From Armillaria gallica (Eukaryota; Basidiomycota; Agaricomycetes; Agaricales; Physalacriaceae), in the NCBI GenBank assembly GCA_037576215.1, contig JBANDB010000002.1, positions 4,340,001 through 4,404,000 on the forward strand: a stretch of 64,000 bases of DNA. The letters are read 5' to 3'. The stretch's first letter is position 1; each line of letters opens with the position of its first letter. The notes under the pieces were generated by a model. The model was not told where the DNA came from and did not search any database. It saw only the letters and a program-made list of their open reading frames with translations. Below are positions 38,201 through 49,329 of this stretch, piece by piece. Both the position numbers and the translations under genes were made by a program.

Positions 38201-38881
38201 CAAGTGCTTGAGAAAGCCGCCGACCAGATGAAAGCCCAATACAACAAAAAGAAACGACCTGCAGTGGAATACCAAGTAGGAAACAAGGTTTGGCTCAACA
38301 TGACCAACCTCAATCTCCCACATCCCAAGAAGAAACTTGCAGACAAACGGACAGGCCCATTCCCCATCATCGCAAAAGTCGGAGCATCAGCATACAAATT
38401 AAAGCTCCCACCAAACTGGCATATCCATCCAGTATTTAATGAAGTACTTCTTATGCCATACACATCGCCCGCATTCCCAAACCAAGAGCAGCCACCTCCA
38501 CCACCGCCAGATCTCATCGACAGTGAAGAACACTACAAAGTCAAGAAAGTCCTTGACAGTAGAGAGCACAAAGTCAGGGGAAAAGCCAGAGAACCATGGC
38601 ACTGGGTCACAGACTACTTCGTCAAGTGGAAAGGATACAGACCAGAATCTAACAGTTGGGTACAGGAGGATAACATGGACACTGAAGAACTTGTCGACAA
38701 ATACCTCGCCGAGAGGGTGAATTGTACCAAGCATGAAACAGGAGATTGGCAATCCTATACAGATCCATTCACTGGACGAAAAGTGTGGTACAACCAACAG
38801 CTAGACTGGGATTGGCTTGGTGGCAATGACAACCCTTCGACATACACGAAATCGCCATTCAAACCAACAGAAATACTATGA
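35220..38881 (+). pseudogene. Gypsy-1 pol (broken): protease, RT, RNase H, integrase, chromodomain
   Basis: In order: aspartic protease with LVDSGCTSSAI (35319-35350); RT with VQDYRKLNEMTIKNRYP, FSKLNIQWGY and YLNDIL; RNase H with FRVEADSSEGAIGVVLS; integrase HHCC zinc finger (MHHDHITVGH ... CKTCQRTKS, about 37438-37575); DDE core to about 38110; and a C-terminal chromodomain (YFVKWKGYRPESNSWVQ) ending at a TGA at 38879. RT has Asn for catalytic Asp at 36192 and 36387, and integrase has Asn for Asp at 37835. TGA codons interrupt at 35076, 36264, 37055, 37838 and others, each in place of Arg. The 34.1-35.2 kb spacer before the protease has no recognisable domain. Confidence 0.85.
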
Positions 38882-39093
38882 CGACATGAAAAAGTTTACC
38901 AGATTTACCTCTTCCACATCCACCTGATAATGAAATTCCTCCTCCTCATTCAGGCCCTTGTGTATAGGAAACAAAGAAAGGAGGATCGCAGCCGTTGAGG
39001 CAGAGGCACTAACATTGTGTCCAGGCATTGTGAGAAAGTAATGACAGGATTGAAGCTAACAGCAGTTGGGACACCTGCCTTAGTAGGGGGTAA

Positions 39094-39517
39094 TGTTACG
39101 ATTTATTCATTTCATTACCTAAGTGCCTCTTATCTTATCTTATCTTTGGCACTTACTCTTATCTTATTTTTAGATCTGTGACTTTCATGGAAGTCTTCAT
39201 AAATCTTCACATCGACATGTCGTCACACTCGCTCGATGTGTGTTATTCTTGGCTACCGTGTATTGGGCTTATTCACTTTCTAACACGGTACCCTCATCTT
39301 AGTACTCATTACAGACCCTCACTTTAGTATATAAGTAGTGTACTCAAAGCTGTATATTCTCTAGCTTTGAGCTAAAGTTTATTCATACCAAAACACATTC
39401 CTTCTCGCTAAGCACTATTAAGTTAGTCTTGATCGCCAATCTTCACGGGACTAGTCAGTGACTGTACAAACGCAATACAGCTGACTATTTACCCTTGATT
39501 GGAGTTCAGGTTTTACA
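39094..39517 (+). repeat. 3' LTR of Gypsy-1
   Basis: 424 bp, same ends as the 5' copy. About 16 of the ~20 base differences are CG in one copy and TG or CA in the other. Confidence 0.95.
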
Positions 39518-39612
39518 CTTCAGCAACTTGATAATTTCAGCAAGATCAATTTCACAGTAACAAATGACCTACCTTGCACCAAGCAGAGAGACAGTTATAA
39601 CTGTCTGATAAT
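39518..39612 (+). pseudogene. Ulp1-type protease gene, 3' part, cut again by an older LTR
   Basis: Counting only one copy of the CTTCA duplication, the frame of the 5' part continues here without shift. It reads LQQLDNFSKINFTVTNDLPC then TKQRDSYNC, matching the Q-x(n)-D-x-x-NC catalytic Cys motif of C48 proteases. The sequence stops at about 39612, where a minus-strand LTR begins (TGTTAG). The distal end of the gene is not found in the window. Confidence 0.6.
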
Positions 39613-40018
39613 ATGTTAGACTCAGCCTCTAATCAAGAGTAAACAACAGCTGTCTCATGTTCAGGCAGTCACCATTGAGTCTCACAACAAATGGAGTAAA
39701 GGCACTAAGTTCTTAGTCTAGGCAAGGATTAAGTGAAAGGAGATTGGTATGAATAAACTTTAGCTCAAAGCTGAAGACTATACAGTGAGAGCTACACTAC
39801 TTATATACTAAAAGTGAGGGTCTAATAATAAGTCGATGGTGCGAGAAAGAAGTAGAAACATGCGTAAGGTGAATGATAGTTATGAGTTGTTATTAAAGTC
39901 GTTTGATACCCTTGTGGGGACTGGTCCAGGCACTTGCAGATAAGATGAGATAAGAGAAGCGCCAAAGATATGATAGACGCTGAGGTGCTTAGATAAGAAA
40001 AATAAATAAATCATAACA
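39613..40018 (-). repeat. Old LTR, opposite orientation, related to the Gypsy-1 LTR
   Basis: Read on the minus strand it begins TGTTATGATTTATT at 40018 and ends ...CTAACA at 39613. It shares GAATAAACTTTAGCTCAAAG (plus-strand reading) and the AGATAAGAT-type repeats with the Gypsy-1 LTR, but is much more diverged. It is the 3' LTR of a truncated minus-strand element. Confidence 0.8.
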
Positions 40019-40290
40019 TTACCCCTTTGTTAAGGTAGGCATCCTGACTGCTGTTATGGTCTGCTTCAGTCATTTGAGAAATCTGCTTGATATCCATCTG
40101 CTTCTCCCTCATTTGGTTCCACATTCTCATCATACCAGTTTTCCTCCCAATATTTATTGATAAGATGAATGTAAGATGGTACTTTGTGTTCGAAATACCA
40201 GAGTTTGGCAGCGGGTCTGTTGATGAGCCTAGACTTCTGTGGCAATGGCAACACCCAAAACTCAGAGAGAGCTTAGGCAATTATTGTAGC
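40019..40290 (-). pseudogene. C-terminal pol remnant of the truncated minus-strand Gypsy
   Basis: The minus-strand text INKYWEENWYDENVEPNEGE precedes the polypurine AAAGGGGTAA and the LTR at 40018. The layout equals the 3' end of Gypsy-1/2. Upstream (to the right of about 40290) the similarity stops. Confidence 0.55.
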
Positions 40291-41940
40291 AACACAGCAA
40301 TCAAGGCAATGTGTGTGCGAGTGGTTCGGTGCACCTCTGTGTGGTCAATTCCTCAATAACACAAGATACACTGTGACTTTTCAGTCAGCGAAGTAGTACT
40401 CTTGGTCAAGGAGTACTAATAGATGTTGGCTGTAAGCTGGGAAGGATCTTGATAAACAAGATGGGACAGAATCTGGTATGACTTGAATACCAAGAAACCA
40501 TGATAGAAACTGCAAAAATGGTCTAGAAACCATGAAAGTGAGTCTAGAAATTGTAGCAATGTGCTAGAAATTGTGGGGAAGGACTGGAAATTGTGGGGAA
40601 GGACTAGAAATTGTAGCAATGCACTAGGAATCGTAGCAATGCTCTAGTAGCAATGCTCTAGTAATTGTAGCAATGCTCTAGAAATTGTAGCAATATGCTA
40701 GAAATCATGGCAATGGACTAGAAGATGTCAAAATAGCCTAGTAAACGTGACTTGGGGGTGTACCTAATATTGTGAGTTGAAACAATAGCAATAAATGTAT
40801 GGAGACTGCAAGAAACAGGTAGAAATCATGGTAACTGAGGTGCTGAGTGGGGTGTTGTGGCAATAGATGCATGGCAACTCCAAACAATGATAAAGATGAG
40901 GGTGATCCTATGGAGCTGAACTGGGCCTACATGGAGGTAATACTGAACTGGGTGATGAAAATGATGGTGATGTAGAAGGTGAAAGCAATGAAACAATCCT
41001 ATGTGGTGAAAGTGAAGCAATGTTGCGGCATTAAAAGACAAAAGCAAGTTATTGATGCAAGATTTCATGTATTGGTGCAACAAAGCTAACCAACAACATT
41101 AAGAGTAAAGCAAGCAGTGAGGGATAACTTGGAGTAACTGTAGCTGACTGGAAATGCCATAGTCTAGCCAACTGGGTAAGAACTAGCTCTAAAAATGCAG
41201 TTTCTACCTAGTTTTTATACTACAAGTACAATTTTATAAATAGAATATTCATCAAAGCCTTAGTAAGGCTGTAAGTCCTTGGCTTTTGTAATAGCCATAG
41301 TAAACATATGGTATCTGTGGTTCTAAAGTAACAGCAAGTCTTTGACATTGCTGTGTATGGATGTGGTTTTATTGAGCGAAGAGCAGATCATGAGTGCTGT
41401 TTAGCTGTGGATTATTGAGCTGCAGTTGCCGTGCTGAGGTGTACACTTGTGGCAATGATAATTTGAGGTCTTGGCACTGTAACAGCATTAGTAAACATGG
41501 TCTGTAGTTGCCATGGCTGTAAATATTGTAGCTGGAAGGGTACTTGCATCAATCACGTCATTTCATTAAATGATTGATGGGCACATCAACCAGATGCTTC
41601 TGAGTGATGTAGTAACCCTGTTTTAGGATGATTGTTGATCAAAGGTGCCTTGCCATAATGAGATATGGTGATTGTGATGTGAGGCGAGCTGGGAAGGATA
41701 ACAGAGTGCATGAGGAGCAGATATCACGGTTTTAGGATTGTATCTGGGTGTTTGTGGCCTATACTGCAAAAATCCGTGGTATTATCAAGGGTTGGCAGTG
41801 TTATGAGTACGTGGGGATTATAATGGAGTCGTTTTGAAAGTATTGGGTGATGGAAGGATAAATCCATGAATTCTGAGTGTACAGAGCCTGGAGGCTCATC
41901 ACTGTATTGCAGGTGATCAGCTGGTTGTATGAGGTATTGC
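40291..41940. other. AT-rich region without recognisable genes
   Basis: Apart from the minisatellite at 40523-40752, I find no coding region here. GCAATG-rich text and weak copies of the 20-bp unit persist to about 40900. The rest is likely decayed transposon DNA. Confidence 0.5.
40523..40752 (+). repeat. 20-bp minisatellite with CTAG-headed units
   Basis: About eleven units, mostly of 20 bp, start with CTAG (or CTGG). The consensus is CTAGAAATTGTAGCAATGCT. Units vary (…GTGGGGAAGGA, …GTAGCAATGTG) and one is shortened to 14 bp (CTAGTAGCAATGCT). The unit is too short and lacks spacers for a CRISPR. It is a tandem repeat. Confidence 0.85.
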
Positions 41941-42200
41941 CATTCATTTCAAGGACTGAAGGAGTGACTGTCTTTATATCTGGTGTCAATGACAATGGTA
42001 GCTTGGGGATGATCAGTTACAACAAGGTCAACATGGAAGAGGAAATTGGAAGCAAAATACAGAGAAGGATAATTTGAAAGAAGAATGCTGGAATTGCTAT
42101 AAATGAGGCCACATTTCAGCAGAATGTTGGTCCAAAGGAGGTGGCATGGATGGAAAGGGTCCAAAGTCAAGAGGAAAGAGCCAAAGAAAGGAAAGGATCA
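41940..42200 (+). pseudogene. Copia-type Gag remnant with zinc knuckle
   Basis: Plus-strand text ...NKVNMEEEIGSKIQRRII is followed by a knuckle CWNCYK-stop-GHISAECW (Cys codons from 42086 to 42127; CX2CX4HX4C spacing when the TGA is counted as a residue). The GHIxxxCW+KGGG ending is typical of Ty1/Copia Gag, not Gypsy. No LTR or pol is seen, so it is a fragment. Confidence 0.5.
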
Positions 42201-42671
42201 TGCTGTGAAGTGTATGTCTAACTTCGACGCTTTAAGTCCTTGATTAATCTAGCAAGCATCATCAAGATGGTGAGGATAAGATGTTGTCCAAGATATCTTT
42301 GGTGTATAGATGAATGTTCAAAGAGATCCTGTACACTATATGCAAAATTACAAGTCTAGTACTGAGTTGAGTACAATATAAGGATAAGGTGATTTAGACT
42401 CTGAGCTCTATGTCATGTCTCCTCTGGCCTGACTCAGGTCCAATATTAGGGATTCACACTTGAGAGTTTAGGGGAGAAAAGATAAGTCTATTCCAAAGTA
42501 TCTATCAATTTATACTAGTTAGACTGTGAGTCAAGAAAGGTCATTAAGAGTAATAGCTAGCTAAAAAAAGATCCTGAGAGTCATTGTGACTAAGTATGAG
42601 ATGCATTGACTAGGATAAGAAATCATACTAAATTAAGATCATTACATAGCCCCCCAGTCTTAATAGGCCTT

Positions 42672-45630
42672 TCATCCTTCATACTCTTCAGGGAATTTCA
42701 TCCCACTCAAGCAAATTCTAGTCCAAGAGATGGGGTAAGCCTTCTTGAATAGATCAATTCTGTATCTTGCATCATTGTTATTGAACTTGTAAGCTCCTGC
42801 ACCATTCCTCTCCTCTCTGAATTGCATCAAATGAGTCACCCATTCACTTTCTGTCATAGCTTGAGCCTTTCCTTTACTGACTAGCTCCCATCGTTTTTGC
42901 ATTACTTTTTCAGCATTGTCTGTCCATAAGCCTAGGAATCCTCCAAGATAGCTCAGGAGGAATTTCAGGGTAGGAAACAGGTACTGAGGTTCATGCCTGT
43001 GAGCTCCTGCTATATATCCCAGCAACACTATTTCTTCTTCGACCATCAAGTGTTCGGTGACAAGAGGGTCTTTACTGTCTTTGATAGAGTCTAGTACATC
43101 CACATGACAAAGTTGAGCAGCTACATATGATGGCCCATCCAGCAGTTTTGCTATACTGTCTTCCCTGGCAAATTTCTGTACAAGCCATCTGATGTTGTTC
43201 CCTTTAGTGGCTGCAGCACCGGCATTCATTCTCGCCACTACTTGTGCTGCTTTGTGATGATAATTAGTGTTCATCATCTTCATGCCTTGGGTATCATTTA
43301 GCTGAAGTTCTAGGAACCCCAGCATGAAAGGAACATCTGCAGCAATTTGTTGGACTAATGGACTAAGGGATGGTGGCTTTTCAAAGAAAGGAAGTGTAGA
43401 CCGAGGGATCGCCAGTTGAAACTCCATGTTATGATTGATGCAGTGATAGAGCAGATCTGCAACTGACTCGATTTGGCGAGAAATTTCATTGACCCATGCT
43501 TTTATGATGGTGGCAGCAAGTTCTGAAGTAAGAAGGTAACTGTGTTGCAAGAGTAAAGAATGTATGGCTGGCCCCTTCTTTTCAGCTTTAACTAGCAACC
43601 ATAGATTAGGAGCAGTGCAGCACATCCAATTCCTTCCTAATTGGAAGAAATCATTGGTAGCGACTCCCATCTTTGTGTCATCTGGCCCCTTCTGATAGAT
43701 TTGTAGCTTGTAAGAAGGGATCCTGCCATTTATAGGTGGATGATTGAGAACCGGTTTCTCCAGTTCAGTATTCATAGGTTTAGCTTCTTCTGGTGAGAGA
43801 TCTACCCTTCCTGTAATGACGATGCTCTCCTTGGTCAAGTCGGTGATGGTGGAAGATGAACTAGGAGGTCCTGACATATTAGAACCTTTGTTCTCAGAGG
43901 AACTAGAGTTACTGGGTGTCAAAGGAGTGCCATGTTTGGAAGTGGAGTAAGAAATAAGATGCCTTTCTCTTCTACACTGTAATTGTCCTGCTGAATGAGA
44001 GGTCAGAGAGACGGTTTTGAATGAAATAAAAGGTTGCAACTCACCTGCATCTCCCAAACCCTTCTCTTGCATAAGCTGCATTGATCGCCATACTGGTCTT
44101 GGCACAGGAAGAATCATATTTCCTTCCACATGTACTTCAGGGATTTGCTAAGTCTTCCTCAATGGCTGAATAAGTGAGGTCCTGTAGTAGCTTCTCCACG
44201 TCTGTAGTAGATGCAGACCATGGTTCATCCTGGGCTGGTCCCATGAGGAAGATTGGACTGGAGGGTGTCTGGGAAACTTTTCTGGTTTGGATGCAAGGGA
44301 ATGGTAAAGACAAATTCATTTCGAAAGATTTGGGAACCGGTGCATGGGCACAGGCATAACATTCAGGAATCCCTTTCAGCAAGGTCATTGTTCCATCCAG
44401 TTCAGCCTTCCTTATAACCCTAGCTGCATTGGCTGCAGCTATCATTCCATCAACATATTTGATTTCTCGATAGGCATAGAAGAACACACATCCAGGATAT
44501 CCATTCCTTTCCTTCTTAACCTCCTGGTATTCCCACATCACTCCCATCAATCCCCAAAATGTTGAGTCTATCATGATTAGCTTCCAGCCCCCCGAGTATA
44601 CGAGGCAAACATTCATATGTCTGAGGAGTCTCCACTGTTCAGTTTCTTGATGAACAACTTGAATGGCTTGGAGATAGTGGTTGAAAAGTCAGAGACTGGG
44701 GAGGTACTGTAAGAACTCCAGGACTTCTTCAAACCTGACATTCCAGTTTAGAATCTTCGAGTGAATTGTGTTGTAGGCATGGTATTTTGTGAGAAGGAAG
44801 TGGTCAATTCAGAGAAGTCAATGGCTTTGTGGTTTGGTAGGTGAAGTTCATATAATAAATACCAGTCCATAAGACTTCAAATAATGATCCAAGGTGTGAC
44901 AGTTGAAGGAGTGTTCTACATTAAATATGCCCCCTCGAAGATGCTGCTCTGTTAACCAAAATCATTGGAGAAAGATTAAACAATTATGTTGAATCATTCT
45001 ATCCCATCCTTCCCCTGCTACGATTCTCCAGGCATTAACAAAGGCCATCACAGAGCAAAAGGCAACTTGGGCAATTCCTAGAAGGTTCTGAACTTGTCAG
45101 TGAGACAATAAGTCCTGCCTCCATAGATTAGAGGGATTGAGAAGTGCAGGTAGGAGAGTTCCAGATATGAAAGCTCCATGTTTGCTAATTTCCTTGAGAC
45201 ATAGGTAGACTGCCTGAAGGTCGGAAACCATTGGGGTAGGTAGTCTTACAGGGGTTGATAAAGAACTCCATTACACCTCTCTGTACTACTGGAAGGTTGT
45301 TCTTTAACTTCCAGTTGTATGCCCATTTGCCTTTTGGCTCTTCAGCTAGTCCATATAACCTCCACCAAAACCTTGGGTTGACTACCATGGGCTGTCCATT
45401 TTGCCCAGGTACACTTCTAGGGACTCAAGGAACTCCTTTGAGATGTTGAGTAGATGGAAGTCCTCGCTGATATACTCGGTGTGAGTGGTAGCTGGTAACG
45501 GATATGGCTTATGACCCATGTTCAAAGCTTAAACGACTGGTCCTTCACTGTCATTTGGAGTGAGAAGGGTACTGTGAGGGATCACTCTGCTTTTCTCAGT
45601 TAGAAGGTATTCAGTATGAGCATTAGACAT
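42672..45630 (-). pseudogene. Degraded gene of an unrecognised family
   Basis: I do not recognise this family. The minus strand holds a 485-codon open frame (44129 to 42672) with a helical, Trp/Leu-rich C-terminal half (e.g. NNIRWLVQKFAREDSIAKLL, SEWVTHLMQFREERNGAGAY). Upstream frames include 44616-44137 (MNVCLVYSGGWKLIMIDSTF) and a likely start near 45630 (MSNAHTEYLLTEKSRVIPHS). Pieces are separated by a one-base shift at about 44135 (EEDLAN / PEVHVEGNM) and stops at about 45530, 45390 and 45200. A consensus intron (GTGAGT...CATTCAG, about 43989-44042) remains in frame. The region looks like a once-spliced gene of perhaps 900 aa, now broken, or one with unrecognised introns. Confidence 0.45.
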
Positions 45631-45907
45631 GCTGAGTGTCTGGGGAGAATGAGAATGAGAAAGATTGAATTAATTTGAGTTATTCTGGGCTCGGAAAAGT
45701 GGGTCTTTTTGCACTTCACGAGAGGTTTATATAATGTTGACGGAGTTGAGTCATGTTCCTTAAATATAATTGTCTGACTCTCAATGAGTCAACAGGGTAA
45801 GTTTGAGTCGTAATTGTGTGAATGAAGGAAGGAATTCATGAGGCAGTTGAAATTTGAAAATGAGTTAATTGTGATCTGTTTTTGTGGATCTCTGTCACAA
45901 TTCTTCA

Positions 45908-46095
45908 TCAGAGATTATGATCCTTCTTGTAGGCTCTTAAAATCTCTGGTGAGTTTTTTAAGTCCATGGTTGATGCCCATGAGTCAAATTGGGGTCCATA
46001 ATTGGCCCATCTGATCAGAAATTCGATTTTCCCTTCTCTGTGTTGGTGACCCACTATATTTTCAACTTCAAACTCCTCCTGGCTTTCTTCCCATC
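45908..46095 (-). pseudogene. Gypsy chromodomain fragment, left half of a split integrase end
   Basis: The minus strand reads EEFEVENIVGHQHREGKIEF, then LIRWANYGPQFDSWAS, a classic integrase chromodomain (conserved W and the EVEKIL-type start), ending at a TGA at 45908. The upstream integrase part lies beyond Gypsy-3 at 54782-55006. The two halves meet at the TSD CCATC. Confidence 0.75.
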
Positions 46096-46619
46096 TGTTA
46101 CATGCATGCCGCCGGCCCCTGCTTCACATCCATTCCAACTTCAATGATAACCCAAGCATTCCTGACTATCAGAATCTGCGGCCTCCAACCGCTTACCATT
46201 ACTGTTCCATTTGATATTTCATTTATCATTTCATTTTACTATTTCACATATTAACTCTAGAACCCGAATCCAGTAGTGAACAGACCACCGCCGGAGTCCA
46301 TTGGACTCCGACTCAGATTTATCTACTCATATATATACTGTAGAATTACTTGTAGATACTCAGTTTGAATATCAACTTGGTTTAGCCAAATCTCTCTCTG
46401 ACTCCAAGTCTAATCTATCGCTCTCCAAGTCCATGGCCTCCACTCTGTTGGACTACCTTTACTCTATCCAAACCTTCACTCTCTGCGGACTCTGCTCCAC
46501 AATACAATCTTAGGGCTTCGGCTCAAGGGTGATGTTGCTAATAGCTTCGCCAAAGCCCATGCACTCCACAGACCTCTGCTTGTGCGAGTTACCTTTGTCT
46601 ATTTGGCACGTCCCTAACA
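46096..46619 (+). repeat. 5' LTR of Gypsy-3
   Basis: 524 bp, TGTTACATGC...TCCCTAACA. TATATATACTG at about 46330 may be a TATA box. Both LTR copies keep a 70-codon open frame (MDSDSDLSTHIYTVELLVDT...), probably without meaning. Confidence 0.95.
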
Positions 46620-46663
46620 GTATATTCGAACTCAACCCCTTGAGTCGAATTTTTCTCTAAATC

Positions 46664-49329
46664 ATGACAACCACATACACTTACCCTCCAGAGACAGGCG
46701 AAGGCCCGAAACAAAAAACACCAATCTTTTCCATGGAAGACATAGCAGCATCCACATCCAAGGAAAATCCGGAGCTTTTGGATCGGCCTCCGTCGGAGGA
46801 CAACCATCCCATAGGGAAACCTACAGCCACTCCAGTTTCACTGCTCGACAATCTGACAACTACAGTTCTCCTAACCCTTTCGGTACTCCGCCACCCGATG
46901 ACCTTCTACATCACCGAAGGACAGGCATATTTGATGGATACTGAGAAAATCTGGATCCACACACCCCAGCACCTCAACCCACCTCCAATGGAGAACAAAC
47001 GGACGCCATGGGATCCGATGATTCTGGAGGTGAAACCGATACCCCCACTCATCCTTTGAATCAACACAACCAGGGTGATGATGGATCCGACTCCCCAGGA
47101 AGCCTGAACAGACCTGGAGGCCCCGGCAGCCCCAATGGACCCAGAGGTCCAGGTGGTCCTGGCGGTCCCGGAGGTCCTGGAGGTCCCAATGGACCAGGAG
47201 GACCAGTGGACCTGACAACAATACTCCCAACAAGCAAGAATTCTTACGAGAATTCATGAATCTGTTGCATGGGGTTTCCACTTTGCTAAACAATCCTCGA
47301 CCCAACAACATCCTGCACCAAGGTCAAAGAACCTGATACATTTGATGGCTCCAACCCACAGAAACTCAAGGCTTTCATTGTCTCCCCTCAGTTGAACTTT
47401 AATGACAGACCCACTGCATTTGCGGCAGATGCCAGTAAAGTCAACTACACCATCTCCTTCCTTTCCGGCACCGCTCTTGACTGGTTTGAACCAGACATCC
47501 TCCATCCCAATCCGCGGAATCCGCCGGCATGGCAATACTCTTACGCCGCCTTCCTTGATGAACTCCGAACGAATATTGGCCCCTTTGATGCCATCGGAGA
47601 CGCCGAGGATGCCCTGGAACATCTCCAGATGCACGACGGAGACCGAATCATGAAGTATATAGTTCAGTTCAACCAATATGCATCCCAAGTTGGTTACGGC
47701 GACAATTCCCTCCGCCATGCTTTCTACCACAGACTTTGCACATGCATCAAGGATGATATGGCTCACCACAGGAAGCCTAACAATCTCTGTGACATGTGTT
47801 TCCTAGCCCAAGAACTCGACGTGTGCTATTGGACTCGGAGGACTGAGATATCCTGTGAAAACTGGGAAAACAAGTCCTCCAGTTCATATTCCAACAACCC
47901 TAAATCCAAGGGTTCCAATTCCAACTCCAGTTCTTTGACTTCCGGATCAGCTCCAAAGTCTTCCAATTCCAACTCCTCGGGATCCACTTCCAACCCCAAG
48001 CCCTATGCTGATAAGCTAGGCAAAGACGGCCATCTCACTCAAGAAGAAAAGGACCGCCACCGAAAGAACAACCTCTGTATGTTCTGTGGAAGCAAGCACA
48101 AGACCGAGGACTGCAACAAATGCAAGGCCACGGCCTCTGCCAAGGGCTGTGCCACAGAAATTGAAGAACCCGCTCCTGCCTCTGAGGATCCTGGCTCTGC
48201 TGGAGCCAGAAAACTAGAGGGCAGCCCTGAATCCTCTGTGCGAGATCAGGGTTGTGTTGACTGTAATCACACATCGGAGGTTGTCACCCTCAACGCCGCC
48301 GCTCTTTCCAATCATTTACTCACTGTATCACTCTCCTCTGAAGTTGGCTCCAGTACGGAGTCCAATGACTCTCCAATCATTACTATCCTTTGTTTTCTTG
48401 CCTTGATTGACTCTGGTTCTAGCCATTGTTTCGTTGACTCCAAATACATTGAGGATCACAACCTTCCTACCAAACCTATCCCTCCTGTCCAACTTTGGCT
48501 CCTTGATGGCTCTGCCAGATCTCACATTTCTCAATCCATTACCCTTCCAGTCCGTTTCCCTTCTGGAGACATCATCTCTATTGACTTCTATGTCACTCGT
48601 CTAGATTCATCCTGTAACATTGTTCTGGGATACAACTGGCTTTCCCGCTGCAATCCGTTGATTGACTGGGTAAAGCACAGTATCACTTTCTGTTCACCAT
48701 TACCAGGTGTTTCTTCCCCTGCAAGCGCTTCTGCGGCATCCAATGCAACTGCATCTAACTGTGCGGACATTCCTTGTCCAACTGCTATTCCTAATTCCAA
48801 CCCAGCTCCCAAGCCAATTCCGAGATCCCGATGGAGTCTGCCGCCATACGAACCCATCTACTCCTACCCTACCATCCCTTCCTTTTCTGCATCAGTTACC
48901 CCCAAGATATCTATCATCTCCATGGCCGCTTTTGTTCGAGCATGTGCTGAAGATGGAGCTCAACAATACACCCTCCAACCTTCTGCACCTAGCATCAGCA
49001 GAATGGCCAGTTCCGTGGCCCTGCCAGATATGACAGACATACCAGCAGAATATCACGACTTTGCTGATGTTTTCAGTGACTCGCTCTCCGAGAAACTCCC
49101 CGAGCACAGACTGTATGACCTCAAAATCAATATTGAGGAAGGAACATCTCCTCTGCTTGGGCCAATTTACTCCCTCTCAGAGTCCGAGCTCAAAGCTTTA
49201 CATGAGTTTATTGACGATAATCTCCATAGTGGATTCATCACACCCTCACGTTCTTCCCACAGAGCTCCTGTGCTTTTTGTCAAGAAAAAGACTGGAGAAC
49301 TCCATCTTTGTGTCGATTTCCGTGGCTGA
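46664..49329 (+). pseudogene. Gypsy-3 gag, protease and start of RT
   Basis: Gag starts at 46664 (MTTTYTYPPETGEGPKQKTP). A frame change near 47010 leads to a collagen-like [17 protein letters not shown] segment (47075-47210). Then a capsid frame runs from about 47310 through TFDGSNPQKLKAFI and FLSGTALDWFEP, a Ser/Asn-rich linker, and a degenerate knuckle (CMFCGSKHKTEDC, 48079-48117). Protease has LIDSGSSHCFVD (48405-48440). RT begins at HRAPVLFVKKKTGELHLCVD and meets a TGA at 49327-49329 after DFRG, where homologues read Leu or Arg. Intact reading through to here would make a Gag-Pol polyprotein. Confidence 0.8.

Larger units (their letters stand above)
31085..39517 (+). mobile_element. Gypsy-1: complete Ty3/Gypsy chromovirus with LTRs and TSD CTTCA
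   Basis: An 8.4-kb element bounded by 423/424-bp LTRs (TGTTAC...TTACA) and a 5-bp target duplication CTTCA at 31080-31084 and 39518-39522. Order inside: gag with zinc knuckle, aspartic protease, RT, RNase H, integrase, chromodomain, then a polypurine run (about 39081-39090, GTAGGGGG) before the 3' LTR. This is the Ty3/Gypsy chromovirus layout. The coding region has more than fifteen in-frame TGA codons, frameshifts, and lost catalytic residues (see findings), so it is dead. Gypsy-2 at 57.8 kb and the fragment at 39.6-40.3 kb are relatives, with the same GGGGTAA|TGTTA junction before the LTR. Confidence 0.95.

Noticed and set aside
40523..40752. CRISPR array
   Set aside because: Units are contiguous 20-mers without spacers, in a eukaryotic genome.
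46301..46513. 70-codon open frame present in both Gypsy-3 LTRs
   Set aside because: LTR copies are identical by descent, so its presence twice is no evidence for coding; no domain seen.
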